Origin: RGIG3009 sp045595845
Lineage (GTDB): Bacteria > Bacillota > Clostridia > Oscillospirales > Acutalibacteraceae
NCBI GenBank assembly: GCA_045595845.1
Contig: JAZOBF010000018.1
Span: forward strand, 1 to 51,705
Reading direction: 5' to 3'
DNA length: 51,705 bases
In this document: positions 33,273 to 42,353 of the stretch, one piece after another
Numbering within the stretch: position 1 is the stretch's first letter
Layout: each line of letters starts with the position of its first letter
Made by a program: the position numbers and the translations under genes
The notes under the pieces: generated by a model
What the model was told of the DNA's origin: nothing
Databases searched by the model: none
Seen by the model: the letters and a program-made list of their open reading frames with translations, nothing else

Positions 33273-34556
33273 ATCACCCGTAGCGGGGCCGTTTCGCAAT
33301 TTGCCGTCCTCCGAAAACCGCGATCCGTGACAAGGACAGTCCCAACTGTGCTCTGCGGCATTCCATTTAAGAGCACAACCGAGATGCGGACAACGCGGCA
33401 CGGTCGGCGTTAAGACGGTTTTGAGTGTTTCACCGGCGTTGATCGCGAGTTGTTCATGCCAGATACTGCGATCAGGTGAAAACAACGGCGCCCACGCTTT
33501 TGGTTTGCCGATAAGTTCCCCTGTCAAAAGCAAAGCCGCCGTCATAGCAGAGGTCATGCCCCAACCGTTAAAGCCGGTAGCAACATATAGTTGCGGCGTG
33601 TGTTTCGCATAACGGCCGATATAGGGAATACCATCAAGTGACATACAATCCTGCGTGGCAAACCGCGCCGTAATACAGGCATTCGGATAGTACCGATTCA
33701 CAACCTGTTGAGCCGCATCCCAACCCAAACCGCGTTTACCCGTTCGGTGTCCCCCGCCGACAATGAGCATCTGCTCGCCATATTGCCGAAAGGTAAGTCC
33801 GCTGTCACTTGCTTCCCAATACATGCCGTTGAGTGGCGGTGCGTTATCCACCACCGACACATACGAGCGATGCTGATACAGTTTAAGAAAATATGCGCCG
33901 TGTCGGTTGAGAAACGGGAAATGTGTTGCCACGATAATCGACTCGGCGGTGATGGTTGTGCCGTTGTCGGTGGTGGCAATATTACCGCGAATCTCGCGCA
34001 CACGGGTATGCTCGTAGACTCTCAAATTCGGTATTACGGCGTTCAGTAATTTGAGCGGATGTACCTGTGCCTGATGGGGGATGCGCAGAGCGCCCGCTAC
34101 GGGAAACGGTAATTCAACATCCTCCGCCCATTCCGTTTGAGCGCCGATGGTGCGAAGTACGGTCTGTTCGGTTTCGAGCACCTCCCGATGGGTACGGGAG
34201 AATAAAAAACCATCGCAAATCTTACGATCAAAGTCACCCGCAATTTCGCCGTACGCTTCCAGCGCGTCCCTGTTCGCTTCGTAATACTGCCGCGCCGCCT
34301 GCATCCCGTACCTTCCCGCAATGGTATGGTAGACGGCTCCGTGTTGTGTGGTGATTTTGGCAGTTGTCCTCTCTGTCACGCCACTACCGATAGTGTTTGC
34401 TTCGGCAACCACAACATCCAAACCCGCTCTCTGCAGATGATACGCGCACAACAATCCCGTCAGCCCGCCGCCTATCACCAACACATCCGCACGAATATCG
34501 TGCGGCAGCGTTCCAAACGATGGCAGTGTTGCCGACTTTGTCCAAAAGGGTTCCAT
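33258..34556 (-). CDS. FAD-dependent oxidoreductase with C-terminal Rieske domain
   Basis: 432 aa. A DAO-type FAD domain begins with DVLVIGGGLTGLLCAYHL (about 24-41) and ends near residue 350 (VATGFNGWGMTSAM). A Rieske [2Fe-2S] domain follows with CPHLGC and CPCHGSRF (Cys-x-His and Cys-x-x-His ligands). The arrangement is that of known FAD/Rieske fusion oxidoreductases of unknown substrate. The ATG at 34556 is chosen because GGAGG precedes it by 7 nt; the open frame upstream runs into the gtrA terminator. Confidence 0.9.
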   Translation of the reverse strand: MEPFWTKSATLPSFGTLPHDIRADVLVIGGGLTGLLCAYHLQRAGLDVVVAEANTIGSGVTERTTAKITTQHGAVYHTIAGRYGMQAARQYYEANRDALEAYGEIAGDFDRKICDGFLFSRTHREVLETEQTVLRTIGAQTEWAEDVELPFPVAGALRIPHQAQVHPLKLLNAVIPNLRVYEHTRVREIRGNIATTDNGTTITAESIIVATHFPFLNRHGAYFLKLYQHRSYVSVVDNAPPLNGMYWEASDSGLTFRQYGEQMLIVGGGHRTGKRGLGWDAAQQVVNRYYPNACITARFATQDCMSLDGIPYIGRYAKHTPQLYVATGFNGWGMTSAMTAALLLTGELIGKPKAWAPLFSPDRSIWHEQLAINAGETLKTVLTPTVPRCPHLGCALKWNAAEHSWDCPCHGSRFSEDGKLRNGPATGDLKKG

Positions 34557-34600
34557 CCGATCGCCTCCACGAGTAGTATGGGCGATTTCGGCAAAAAATA

Positions 34601-34627
34601 AACCGCGTGGCACGGCCACGCGGTTGT
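34601..34627 (-). terminator. Terminator after gtrA
   Basis: 11-bp stem AACCGCGTGGC / GCCACGCGGTT with a 3-nt loop, then ttattttttg on the minus strand. Confidence 0.8.
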
Positions 34628-34628
34628 T

Positions 34629-35090
34629 TTATTTGCCTGTGCGAAAAACCAATCGTTTGCTAACGATATAATTGAGAATCAACACCACGATCTGTGCCGA
34701 GATCTTCACCGCCATACTGTTGAAATGAAGCCAAGTGATAAACACCAATATCAGCAGTTCTTCAACACCGAATGTGAACAGGCGCCCACCATAAAAACCC
34801 AGTAGTTGTCGCAAAAAGGTTACTTTTTCGCTCGCTTTGGCCTTAAAAACCCATTTTCGATTGGTGACAAAGGCAAACAGCACCGCCAATAGCCATGAGG
34901 CAACATTGGCAATATGCTCATTTGCTGTCATGACACCGTTCACAAGCCAGAATGTGACGAGGCTCGTCACAGTGGTCAATCCGCCGAAAAACAAATACAA
35001 CAGTTTTTCCTTATGCTTTTGATAGGGCACATACCACGGTTTTAGGAGTTTCGTGCTCATCACGCGGTCAAAGATGTCGGGTGTCGACAT
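34629..35090 (-). CDS. GtrA-like membrane protein
   Basis: 153 aa with four membrane segments (LFFGGLTTVTSLVTFWLV, VASWLLAVLFAFVTNRKWVF and two more), typical of GtrA/DPMS_2 proteins proposed to flip polyprenyl-phosphate-sugar. The basic N-terminus (about 1-30) is longer than average. A GtrB-like glycosyltransferase lies upstream in the same operon, separated by coaX and the S-component gene. The start follows AAGGAG. Confidence 0.85.
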   Translation of the reverse strand: MSTPDIFDRVMSTKLLKPWYVPYQKHKEKLLYLFFGGLTTVTSLVTFWLVNGVMTANEHIANVASWLLAVLFAFVTNRKWVFKAKASEKVTFLRQLLGFYGGRLFTFGVEELLILVFITWLHFNSMAVKISAQIVVLILNYIVSKRLVFRTGK

Positions 35091-35102
35091 GATATCGGCT
35101 CC

Positions 35103-35711
35103 TTATGTATTGATGCGTTTGGCAATCGCGCCCACAACGGATGAAATAGACGGTGTTACCACCAAGTTGAGTGCCAATTCCAATAAGAAATTAATACCGG
35201 CACAACCGATTACCAAAAAATACAACACCGTTGATCCTTCTGCCACAAAATTCGCGGTCAGAGTATCACTCATAAACAGCGCGCCCAAAATAAACAAACC
35301 GGTGTTAACAACAGGCGCTACCGCTGACGATAAGAACAGCGCAACAGTCGCGTTCTTTGCGCTGAACAGTCGATACACTATGCCCGCGCAAAACCCCGCC
35401 AAAATCCCTTTTCCAAAACACACCAGTGCCGTTAACAACGGATGTGCTTGAAACAGGATAGCCGTAAACGCATCCATGCCGAATACGCCCATTAAGTAAG
35501 TGATACAACCGAATACACCGCCAAGCCAGGCGCCTGCCGCCGGTCCCAGCAATACGGCACCCAAAACAATCGGAATGAGAACCAGACTGATACTCGTACC
35601 TAAGGCCGTGAATTTAATGGCAGTACCGGTCAGTTGTAACACCACAATAATGGCAGTCAAAATGGCCAGTTCTACCATACGCAGGGTAGAATTCATCGTT
35701 TTCTTTTGCAT
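35103..35711 (-). CDS. panT: ECF transporter S component, probably for pantothenate
   Basis: 202 aa, five to six hydrophobic helices, with an N-terminal LAILTAIIVVLQLTG resembling the Ala-rich helix by which S components dock to EcfT, and LGPAAGAWLGGVFG. The neighbouring pantothenate kinase gene points to pantothenate as substrate (inference from context). EcfA/EcfT genes are not in the window. The start follows AAGGAG. Confidence 0.75.
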   Translation of the reverse strand: MQKKTMNSTLRMVELAILTAIIVVLQLTGTAIKFTALGTSISLVLIPIVLGAVLLGPAAGAWLGGVFGCITYLMGVFGMDAFTAILFQAHPLLTALVCFGKGILAGFCAGIVYRLFSAKNATVALFLSSAVAPVVNTGLFILGALFMSDTLTANFVAEGSTVLYFLVIGCAGINFLLELALNLVVTPSISSVVGAIAKRINT

Positions 35712-35773
35712 TGTTCATGTCTCCTTGCTGCTGCTCACCAAGCGGGATGCAGCGCATAATATTTCAAAAATCG

Positions 35774-36541
35774 TCAGGGACGGTTTTTGACATAAATAAG
35801 GCGCAGACCGTCCAACAACAATCTGCCGTCGTACACAGTCTCGTGCCGACAATGAGAGGCAATCTCTTGCCCTAAACCACCGGTTACTACAACCGTCGCA
35901 CGGGTGCCGAGTTGTTCCTCGATGCGATCGCACATGCCGTCCAGCATAGCGGCTGTACCGAATACCACTCCCGATTTCATCGAATCGGTGGTGTTGGTGC
36001 CGATCACTTGTGTCGGTGCTTCCACGCGAATACGCGGCAATAAGGACGCTTTGTTAACCAAGGATTCCAGCGAAGTGCCTACGCCCGGCATAATCGCGCC
36101 TCCGCGAAAAGCACCGTCAGTATCTACCACCGACACGGTGGTCGCCGTACCGAGATCCCAAATAATACACGGTGCACCGTATTTGGAGACCGCCGCAACC
36201 GCGCCGACCAACAAGTCCGCACCGAGCTGGGCGGGGTTGTCGATACGGATGTTCATGCCGGTTTTAACACCGGGACCAACGAGAAACGGTGTGACACCGG
36301 TGGCGCGTTTGACCGCGTCACTCAGCACCTTGTCCAAGCCGGGAACGACCGAGCTTAAAATTGCACCGTCAATTTCCGATTCGGAAATACCGTACAGTCG
36401 CAGAATGGAGAGCAGCTCAACCGCGTATTGGTCACCGGTTCGTGTACGGTCGGTGGCAATGCGACATTCGCATACCAAGGTATCGTCACGGAAAGCGCCG
36501 ACGGTCAAGTTGGTGTTGCCCAAATCAAGCGTCAACAGCAT
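35774..36541 (-). CDS. coaX: Type III pantothenate kinase
   Basis: 255 aa, the first step of CoA synthesis. DLGNTN (6-11) is the ATP-binding motif of the ASKHA fold, followed by RTGDQYAVE, GADLLVGAVAA, DLGTATTVSVVD and VVTGGLGQ. The start follows AGGAGG. It pairs with the S component for vitamin uptake and with coaE elsewhere in the window. Confidence 0.95.
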   Translation of the reverse strand: MLLTLDLGNTNLTVGAFRDDTLVCECRIATDRTRTGDQYAVELLSILRLYGISESEIDGAILSSVVPGLDKVLSDAVKRATGVTPFLVGPGVKTGMNIRIDNPAQLGADLLVGAVAAVSKYGAPCIIWDLGTATTVSVVDTDGAFRGGAIMPGVGTSLESLVNKASLLPRIRVEAPTQVIGTNTTDSMKSGVVFGTAAMLDGMCDRIEEQLGTRATVVVTGGLGQEIASHCRHETVYDGRLLLDGLRLIYVKNRP

Positions 36542-36544
36542 GGC

Positions 36545-37468
36545 TCATTCCTCCTCTGTACGGCGCGCTATAATATAGCGCGGGCGGTTTTTCACTTCGT
36601 CGTAAATGCGGGCGATATAATGCCCGATAATTCCTAAGCTTATCATGATCGCACCGCCGATCATAAGCAAGAGTAAAATAACGGTCGTAAAGCCCTCAAC
36701 GGCGGAACTCATAAAAAAGCGGATGAGTGTTTGAACCGCCATCACAAAAGACGCAATCAACGATACCGTTCCCAGTACCGTCACCACACGCAACGGTGCG
36801 GTGGTAAACGAGGTCAGGTTGTTAACGGCGTATGTAAGCAACCCGCTGATGGACCATTTTGACTGGCCGTTCGCACGCTCCGCCACATCAAATTCCACCG
36901 TTGCGGTGCGAAAACCCGCCCAGAAAGATAAGGCGCGGAAAAAGGTGTCCTTTTCCTGCAGGGTGTTCATCACATCCACTACGCGGCGGTCTAACAGCTT
37001 AAAATCGGACGATGACTGCATGTCCATGCCAACCGCTTTACCAATCAGACGGTAAAACAGGCGAGCGCATATGCCGTGAGTCGCTTTTTCACGACCGCGG
37101 TTGCTCTTTTTTCCCTCGATGACTTCAAAACCCTGTTGCCACAGTTCCCACATTTTCGGAATAACTTCGGGTGGGAATTGCAAATCACAGTCCGTCACGA
37201 CACAGGCATCGCCTTTCGCTTCGCTCATGCCGGCGAAAATGGCGGCTTCTTTGCCGAAATTACGGCTGAATGACACACCGCGCACCGCCGCATTACAGCG
37301 CGATTCTTCACAAATAACGGCATAGGTGTGATCCTTGGACCCGTCATCCACGAAAATCAATTCATACGGAATTCGAGCCGTTTCCAACACCTCGGAAAGT
37401 CTGGCGACGGCAAGCGCAATATTCTGTTCTTCGTTGTAGGCCGGAACAACGACCGATAGCAGGCTCAT
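36545..37468 (-). CDS. GT2 polyprenyl-phosphate sugar transferase (GtrB-like)
   Basis: 307 aa. The GT-A domain has VVVPAYNEEQNI (6-17), VDDGSKDHT and the DCDLQFPPE metal-binding block, then two C-terminal membrane helices (about 225-250 and 260-290). Such enzymes transfer glucose or another sugar to polyprenyl phosphate; the GtrA-like partner lies in the same operon. The start follows AGGAGG. It is 3 nt from both neighbours. Confidence 0.9.
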   Translation of the reverse strand: MSLLSVVVPAYNEEQNIALAVARLSEVLETARIPYELIFVDDGSKDHTYAVICEESRCNAAVRGVSFSRNFGKEAAIFAGMSEAKGDACVVTDCDLQFPPEVIPKMWELWQQGFEVIEGKKSNRGREKATHGICARLFYRLIGKAVGMDMQSSSDFKLLDRRVVDVMNTLQEKDTFFRALSFWAGFRTATVEFDVAERANGQSKWSISGLLTYAVNNLTSFTTAPLRVVTVLGTVSLIASFVMAVQTLIRFFMSSAVEGFTTVILLLLMIGGAIMISLGIIGHYIARIYDEVKNRPRYIIARRTEEE

Positions 37469-37471
37469 CCG

Positions 37472-37945
37472 TTAAACCTCCTTTTGACGCATGGCGCGCT
37501 CGGCTTCGCGTTTCATATCACGACGCGCCGCGTCTTCTCGCTTGTCATACAGCTTTTTACCGCGACACAACCCTAACTGTACCTTGACACGCGAACCTTT
37601 AAAATATAACGATAGCGGGATTAGCGTCAATCCCTGTTGCTGTTTTAACAATCCGTACAACCGCATAATTTCCCGACGATGCATAAGCAGTCGCCGCACA
37701 CGCATCGGATCGCGGTTAAAAATGTTGCCCTGTTCATAGGGACTGATGTGCATACCCTTGATAAAGAGTTCGCCGTTATCCACAGAACACCACGAATCCT
37801 TGAGATTCACCGCACCCTTGCGCAGCGATTTGACCTCGGTGCCGCACAATTCAATGCCCGCTTCCATAGACTCCTCGACAAAATAGTCATGGAAGGCTTT
37901 TCGATTTTCCGCAATGGTCTTTGTACCGGTGCGCTCGCCCGCCAT
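37472..37945 (-). CDS. smpB: tmRNA-binding protein SmpB
   Basis: A 157-aa partner of tmRNA in rescue of stalled ribosomes. Signature ENRKAFHDYF and GIELCGTEVKSLRKG at the N-terminus, DSWC, and the basic tail GKKLYDKREDAARRD ending in a helix. The start follows AAGGAGG. The tmRNA gene is not visible in this window. Confidence 0.97.
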   Translation of the reverse strand: MAGERTGTKTIAENRKAFHDYFVEESMEAGIELCGTEVKSLRKGAVNLKDSWCSVDNGELFIKGMHISPYEQGNIFNRDPMRVRRLLMHRREIMRLYGLLKQQQGLTLIPLSLYFKGSRVKVQLGLCRGKKLYDKREDAARRDMKREAERAMRQKEV

Positions 37946-37969
37946 GACCGTTCCTCCTTGTCAAGTATT

Positions 37970-38569
37970 TTACAATTCGCTTCGTCCTTCAAACGAGCGA
38001 CTGAGTGTAACCTCATCGGCATATTCCAGATCGCCGCCCACGGGGATACCGTAAGCAAGGCGTGTCACTTTGATTTCAAAAGGTTTAAGAAGTTTTGAGA
38101 GATACATGGCGGTTGCTTCCCCCTCGACGGTAGGGTTGGTTGCCATGATTACCTCTGTAACGTCAGTATTTGCTACCCGTGTGAGCAGTTGTTTAATACG
38201 CAGCTGATCCGGCCCGATACCGTTCATGGGTGAAATAGTACCGTGCAGAACATGATAGACGCCGTGAAATTCACGCATCCGTTCAAACGCGAGCACATCT
38301 TGGGGTTCTTCCACCACACAAATAACGCTCTCGTCACGGTTGGATGCCGAACACACCGTACATTGTTCCCCATCGGTCAGATTACAACAAATCTCACATT
38401 CGTGAATGTTCTTTTTGGCATTCACGATAGCTTCCACAAATCGGTTGCTTTGCTCATCCGACATGGAAAGTATGGAAAACGCCAGCCGCACCGCTGTTTT
38501 ATGACCGATACCGGGCAAGCGTTCCCATTGTTCTATTAAATTATCCAACGCCACTACCCGATACGCCAT
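37970..38569 (-). CDS. recR: Recombination protein RecR
   Basis: A 199-aa protein working with RecO/RecF in gap repair. Helix-hairpin-helix (LPGIGHKTAVRLAF, about 19-32), a Cys4 zinc finger (CEICCNLTDGEQCTVC), a Toprim domain (VICVVEEPQDVLAFE) and a C-terminal GIPVGGDLEYADE. The ATG at 38569 follows GGAGGAG. It overlaps the end of the VanZ-like gene by 29 nt. Confidence 0.96.
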   Translation of the reverse strand: MAYRVVALDNLIEQWERLPGIGHKTAVRLAFSILSMSDEQSNRFVEAIVNAKKNIHECEICCNLTDGEQCTVCSASNRDESVICVVEEPQDVLAFERMREFHGVYHVLHGTISPMNGIGPDQLRIKQLLTRVANTDVTEVIMATNPTVEGEATAMYLSKLLKPFEIKVTRLAYGIPVGGDLEYADEVTLSRSFEGRSEL

Positions 38570-39050
38570 GATTCGTCTCCTCCTGCTTTCTTCGGTGATA
38601 TACATTCCACCCAAGTACCACAACCGCGGCAACCGCTACACCGATCAACACGCCCAACCAATCCTTGCCAATATCCGCTAACTCAAATTTCCTGCCGGCA
38701 TGGCGCAAATATTGAGCACACTCATCCAATATTGCAAACACAAAACACGACGGCAACGAAATCGCTATCCACCATTTTTTGGTATAGGTATCAGCCAGCC
38801 TCGACGCGCAAAACGAAAGGACGGCAAAAAGTGCGATGTGGGCACCGCTTCGCAATGTATCGTGCACCTTATCGTTTTTAACTTTTTGAGAAGTGGGTGA
38901 CGATTCTTTATAGTCGGTATCCTGTTCCAGTACAATATCGGTCAGCGAACCGCTTATTTTAAGCGAGGTCTTTACGGATTGCAAAGAAAACCCTAAAATG
39001 AGTGCCGCACAAGCAAGCGTTAAGCACCACCAAATCACACGCTTACACAT
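38541..39050 (-). CDS. VanZ-like membrane protein
   Basis: 169 aa. A first helix (about 6-22) is followed by FSLQS, then three helices with AHIALFAVLSFCASRL and the family DECAQY plus a DIGKDWLGVLIG block near the end. VanZ-like proteins are small membrane proteins of unclear function; one member raises teicoplanin resistance. It starts 2 nt after the ybaB stop without a Shine-Dalgarno site, so it probably depends on translational coupling. Confidence 0.8.
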   Translation of the reverse strand: MCKRVIWWCLTLACAALILGFSLQSVKTSLKISGSLTDIVLEQDTDYKESSPTSQKVKNDKVHDTLRSGAHIALFAVLSFCASRLADTYTKKWWIAISLPSCFVFAILDECAQYLRHAGRKFELADIGKDWLGVLIGVAVAAVVVLGWNVYHRRKQEETNHGVSGSGVG

Positions 39051-39052
39051 AA

Positions 39053-39397
39053 TTAAAACGGCATTTTCATGCCGCCGGTGATCTTGCCGAGCGTTTCTTC
39101 GGAATCCGCCTGTGCCTTACGCACCGCTTCGTTAACAGCCGCTACGATCATATCGGCCAGCATCTCGGTATCGTCAGGATCAACCGCTTCGGGTTGCAGT
39201 TCGATGGAACGCAGCAAATGCGTACCATCAACCGTGGCTTTCACCATACCGCCGCCGGCTGTTGCCGTGTATTCACGCTGTTCCAGATCGGCTTGGGCAG
39301 TTGCCATGTCTTCTTGCATTTTTTGTGCTTGCTTGAGCATGGCTTGCATATTGCCGCCACCGGCATTTCCGTAGCCTTGCGGTAACCGTGCTTTCAT
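39053..39397 (-). CDS. ybaB: YbaB/EbfC nucleoid-associated protein
   Basis: A 114-aa small dimeric DNA-binding protein, usually between dnaX and recR. The core MLKQAQKMQEDMATAQADLE, then GGGMVKATVDG and the C-terminal VNEAVRKAQADSEETLGKIT are typical. It starts 7 nt after dnaX with AAAGGATG upstream. Confidence 0.94.
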   Translation of the reverse strand: MKARLPQGYGNAGGGNMQAMLKQAQKMQEDMATAQADLEQREYTATAGGGMVKATVDGTHLLRSIELQPEAVDPDDTEMLADMIVAAVNEAVRKAQADSEETLGKITGGMKMPF

Positions 39398-39404
39398 GTG
39401 AGGA

Positions 39405-41000
39405 TCATCCTTTCACTTCAATGGTAACGCCTGCTTCGGCGCTCTGCTTTAAAAATGCTGACAACGGATCGTTCATCGGCTCTGTTTGTTTCGTTTCCTG
39501 TTTGACGGGGCGGCCGCGGCTGATACGCATCGGTTTGCCGGCAACCGCCTGTACCGCATTCATAAGCGTGAATTTATTGCCGTCCGTTTTGACTAACGAT
39601 ACAAACAGATCGTTATCCGTAATGACCACCAGTTTATCACCGTCGGTCATGGCCTGCGAGTCGGTCAAAACACCGTACAACGGCGGGCAACTTTCGGCAA
39701 GACGAGCAAGCACCTCTGCCCACCGGTCAAACGGTTGCATTTCGGATGAAGACGCTTCCGCGGGTGCCGTTACGGGAGTCAATGACTCCGCGGGTGTCGA
39801 CGCGGGCGTTGGTTCAGGCGTCGGCGCCGACGCAATCGGTGCGGGCGCTGCCTTCACGGTCACGATACCCGCCTCCAAATTTTCGATACGCCGCAACAAA
39901 CTTTCGGGTGTGGTATCCAAACGCGGTTCGCACAGACGCAACAGCGTTGTTTCCATTTCTACACGGCGGGAAACACCGCCTTTTAAGCGATCCAAGGTAC
40001 TTTGTAAAACATCCATGATATGCAGTACCGCACCGAGCGTCAGCCCTTCCGCCTCCCCGCGCAATTCTTGCATTTCGGCAGATGATACCGCAATCAGGTC
40101 TTCGGGTTTCCGTACACTCTTTAAGATCATCAGATTGCGGTAAAATTCAATCATTTCTACGCATAACCGTTCCATATCTTTGGAGCCGTCATACAAAGCA
40201 TTCAACACCGTAAGGGCCGTCGTTCCGTCATGCTCGCGCACGGCACGAGCGAGCTTGAACAAATGCTCACGCCCCGCCATACCGGTGGCTTCTGCCACCG
40301 TATCCGCCGTGATTTCCCGTGAACGGGACAGGCATTGATCAAGCAGTGACAACGCATCACGCAAACCGCCGTCCGCGAGGCGCGCAATCAGTACCGCGGC
40401 ATCATTAGTAAGGGAAAATTGTTCTTGATCGGCAACATATTGCAACCGTGCCGCAATATCTGCCGCAGGAATGCGACCGAAATCGAACCGTTGGCAACGC
40501 GACAAAATCGTTGCAGGTAACTTATGCACCTCGGTAGTCGCCAAAATGAAGATAGCGTGCTCGGGCGGTTCTTCCAGCGTTTTGAGCAAGGCATTAAACG
40601 CACCGGGCGACAGCATATGCACCTCGTCTATGATGTATACGCGGTATTTGGCTACAACAGGCGAGAAGTTTACCTCGTCACGAAGATCGCGAATGTTGTC
40701 GACACCGTTGTTGGAGGCGGCATCAATCTCGACCACATCTAAAATGGTACCGGCGTCAATACCGCGGCAGTTATCACATTCGTTACAGGGATCGCCGTCC
40801 TGCGGATTAAGACAGTTGACAGCTTTTGCCAAAATTTTGGCACAAGAAGTCTTACCTGTTCCCCGCGAACCGGTGAACAGGTATGCATGCGCCAAACGGC
40901 CGGAACGCAATTCATTTTTCAGTGCCGTGGTAACGGCCGGTTGCCCATACACCTCCGTGAAGGTTTGCGGACGCCATTTGCGGTATAAAACTTGATACAT
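39405..41000 (-). CDS. dnaX: DNA polymerase III gamma/tau subunit
   Basis: A 531-aa clamp-loader ATPase. Walker A GSRGTGKT at 44-51, zinc Cys63, 72, 75 and 78, IIDEVHMLS (Walker B) and SRC motif LSRCQRF. A Pro/Ala/Thr-rich linker (about 375-425) leads to a C-terminal domain expected to bind the polymerase. I see no obvious slippery sequence for a separate gamma form. The ATG at 41000 follows AAGGAGG; SRP RNA lies directly upstream. Confidence 0.95.
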   Translation of the reverse strand: MYQVLYRKWRPQTFTEVYGQPAVTTALKNELRSGRLAHAYLFTGSRGTGKTSCAKILAKAVNCLNPQDGDPCNECDNCRGIDAGTILDVVEIDAASNNGVDNIRDLRDEVNFSPVVAKYRVYIIDEVHMLSPGAFNALLKTLEEPPEHAIFILATTEVHKLPATILSRCQRFDFGRIPAADIAARLQYVADQEQFSLTNDAAVLIARLADGGLRDALSLLDQCLSRSREITADTVAEATGMAGREHLFKLARAVREHDGTTALTVLNALYDGSKDMERLCVEMIEFYRNLMILKSVRKPEDLIAVSSAEMQELRGEAEGLTLGAVLHIMDVLQSTLDRLKGGVSRRVEMETTLLRLCEPRLDTTPESLLRRIENLEAGIVTVKAAPAPIASAPTPEPTPASTPAESLTPVTAPAEASSSEMQPFDRWAEVLARLAESCPPLYGVLTDSQAMTDGDKLVVITDNDLFVSLVKTDGNKFTLMNAVQAVAGKPMRISRGRPVKQETKQTEPMNDPLSAFLKQSAEAGVTIEVKG

Positions 41001-41035
41001 GTTCCCGCCTCCTTTTGAAAACGCCATGTCCTTTC

Positions 41036-41155
41036 GGGCATACGGGCCAACAGGTTACCTGCGGCACACGGAAGAATCCGCTTAATGCTGCTCGGTTCCC
41101 CGCCTGACATGGTTCACGGGCCTCCGTCGCACAGGACCCATCAGCCCGTATGCCC
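41036..41155 (-). ncRNA. ffs: Signal recognition particle RNA, small bacterial type
   Basis: The minus strand carries the conserved hairpin core (gtcaggcggggaacc, then gagcagcattaagcg) with the GGAA-type tetraloop environment. The ends pair over 12 bp (GGGCATACGGGC / GCCCGTATGCCC at 41155-41144 and 41047-41036). No Alu domain is present. Position just before dnaX is a frequent arrangement in Firmicutes. Mature ends may extend a few bases. Confidence 0.92.
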
Positions 41156-41178
41156 CAAAGTACACGGCGCCACCGCTT

Positions 41179-41207
41179 AGTATAACACAGTTCTTTAAGA
41201 AAAGCAA
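41179..41207 (-). promoter_or_regulatory. Promoter of SRP RNA and perhaps dnaX operon
   Basis: On the minus strand TTGCTT (41207-41202), 17-nt spacer, TATACT (41184-41179), about 23 nt before the SRP RNA. No clear terminator separates SRP RNA from dnaX. Confidence 0.65.
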
Positions 41208-41225
41208 TAAAATCGTTTGTTTTTT

Positions 41226-42203
41226 CTACGGCATTGTGTAGGATAATCCCGAAGTCCCTTGCATCGTTCCGTCCCGCCGCACAAACAAGGCTTCCGCATC
41301 GGGAAGAGATTCAATCAACGCCATTCCTCGCTCCTCCCCCAACACAAAACAAGCGGTAGACAACGCATCTGCATCCGCCGAGCGTTGACAGACAACCGTA
41401 ACGGATGCTAAGGAATTCTGAACCGGCATGCCCGTTGAGGGGTCCAATAAGTGATGGTACCGTACCCCGTCTTTATCAAACCCGCGCTCATAAATTCCGG
41501 AGGTCACGACCGAAACATCACAGCCCTCTACGATCGCGCATAACGAATCCGGCGAGGACGGGTTTTTAATGCCAATGCGAAATGGCTGTCCCGCTTTATT
41601 ACCGACCGCCACAATATTGCCGCCGAGGTCGACAAGTGCTGCGCGAACACCTTGTTCCTTGAGCACCGCCGCCACCCTGTCGGCAATATAGCCTTTGGCG
41701 ACGCCGCCCAAGTCAACGGCACCCTCCGTCAGCGTGACGGTTTGACCGTCCGTTGCCAGATTGTGATAATTCACCAGAGACACCGCCTGTTGCAACGCTT
41801 GTGCATTCGGAATGGTCTCGGCAGAAAAATCCCACAGTTGCGATACGGGGCGAATGGTAATGTCTAATGCGCCATCCGATACTTGCGCGTAATGCAACGC
41901 GAGCGAGAGCACCTCGGCAGTTTCTTCGGATACCGTAATCGGTTGACCGTTTGCCGTGTTCAGGCGCACAACATCGCTGCTTTCGCGTGTGACACTCAGC
42001 AACGATTCCAGCCGTTCAATTTCGGAGAAAGCGGCGGACAGAGCAGTTTCAGCTTTTGCTTGTCCCGCATCATACACCGTGATGGTCACCACCGTATCCA
42101 GTGCAAAACCCGTTCGTGACGGCAACGAAGTTTCGGTATGGCAACCACACAAGAACAGGAGCAGACAACCCATAACTGTTGTCAGCGTTGCAAACCATTT
42201 CAT
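41226..42203 (-). CDS. apbE: FAD:protein FMN transferase, lipoprotein (ApbE)
   Basis: 325 aa. An N-terminal lipoprotein signal ends in LCGC (Cys21), so the enzyme acts outside the membrane. Typical blocks: TVVTITVYD, LNTANGQPITVS, DGALDITIRPVSQLW, AVDLGGVAKGYIAD, LVDLGGNIVAVG and YHHLLDPSTGMPV. ApbE attaches FMN to Thr/Ser of membrane flavoproteins such as RnfG or NqrB/C; no target is in the window. The ATG at 42203 follows GGAGGGG. The open frame upstream is untranslated leader. Confidence 0.93.
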   Translation of the reverse strand: MKWFATLTTVMGCLLLFLCGCHTETSLPSRTGFALDTVVTITVYDAGQAKAETALSAAFSEIERLESLLSVTRESSDVVRLNTANGQPITVSEETAEVLSLALHYAQVSDGALDITIRPVSQLWDFSAETIPNAQALQQAVSLVNYHNLATDGQTVTLTEGAVDLGGVAKGYIADRVAAVLKEQGVRAALVDLGGNIVAVGNKAGQPFRIGIKNPSSPDSLCAIVEGCDVSVVTSGIYERGFDKDGVRYHHLLDPSTGMPVQNSLASVTVVCQRSADADALSTACFVLGEERGMALIESLPDAEALFVRRDGTMQGTSGLSYTMP

Positions 42204-42231
42204 ACAACCCCTCCGTTCTTGTTCTACCACC

Positions 42232-42260
42232 AGTGTAGCATTTTTCACCGCGTGCGTAAA
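42232..42260 (-). promoter_or_regulatory. Promoter of apbE
   Basis: On the minus strand TTTACG (42260-42255), 17-nt spacer, TACACT (42237-42232), 29 nt before the start codon. Confidence 0.5.
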
Positions 42261-42290
42261 GAGAAAAGTGTAACAAGTTTGTAACAAAGA

Positions 42291-42319
42291 TTGAACCTCA
42301 GTCAATTTTTGGATATACT
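42291..42319 (+). promoter_or_regulatory. Promoter of O-antigen ligase-like gene
   Basis: TTGAAC (42291-42296), 17-nt spacer, TATACT (42314-42319), with AAAGGAG 14-20 nt downstream of the likely start point. Confidence 0.65.
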
Positions 42320-42353
42320 CTTGATAGACTTGTACGAAAGGAGTGAGTAACGG

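Noticed and set aside
37472..37969. tmRNA gene near smpB
   Set aside because: Only short gaps surround smpB and none contains a tRNA-like Ala end or tag sequence.
40400..41000. Programmed frameshift in dnaX producing gamma
   Set aside because: I saw no A-rich slippery heptamer with downstream structure in the region after the ATPase core.
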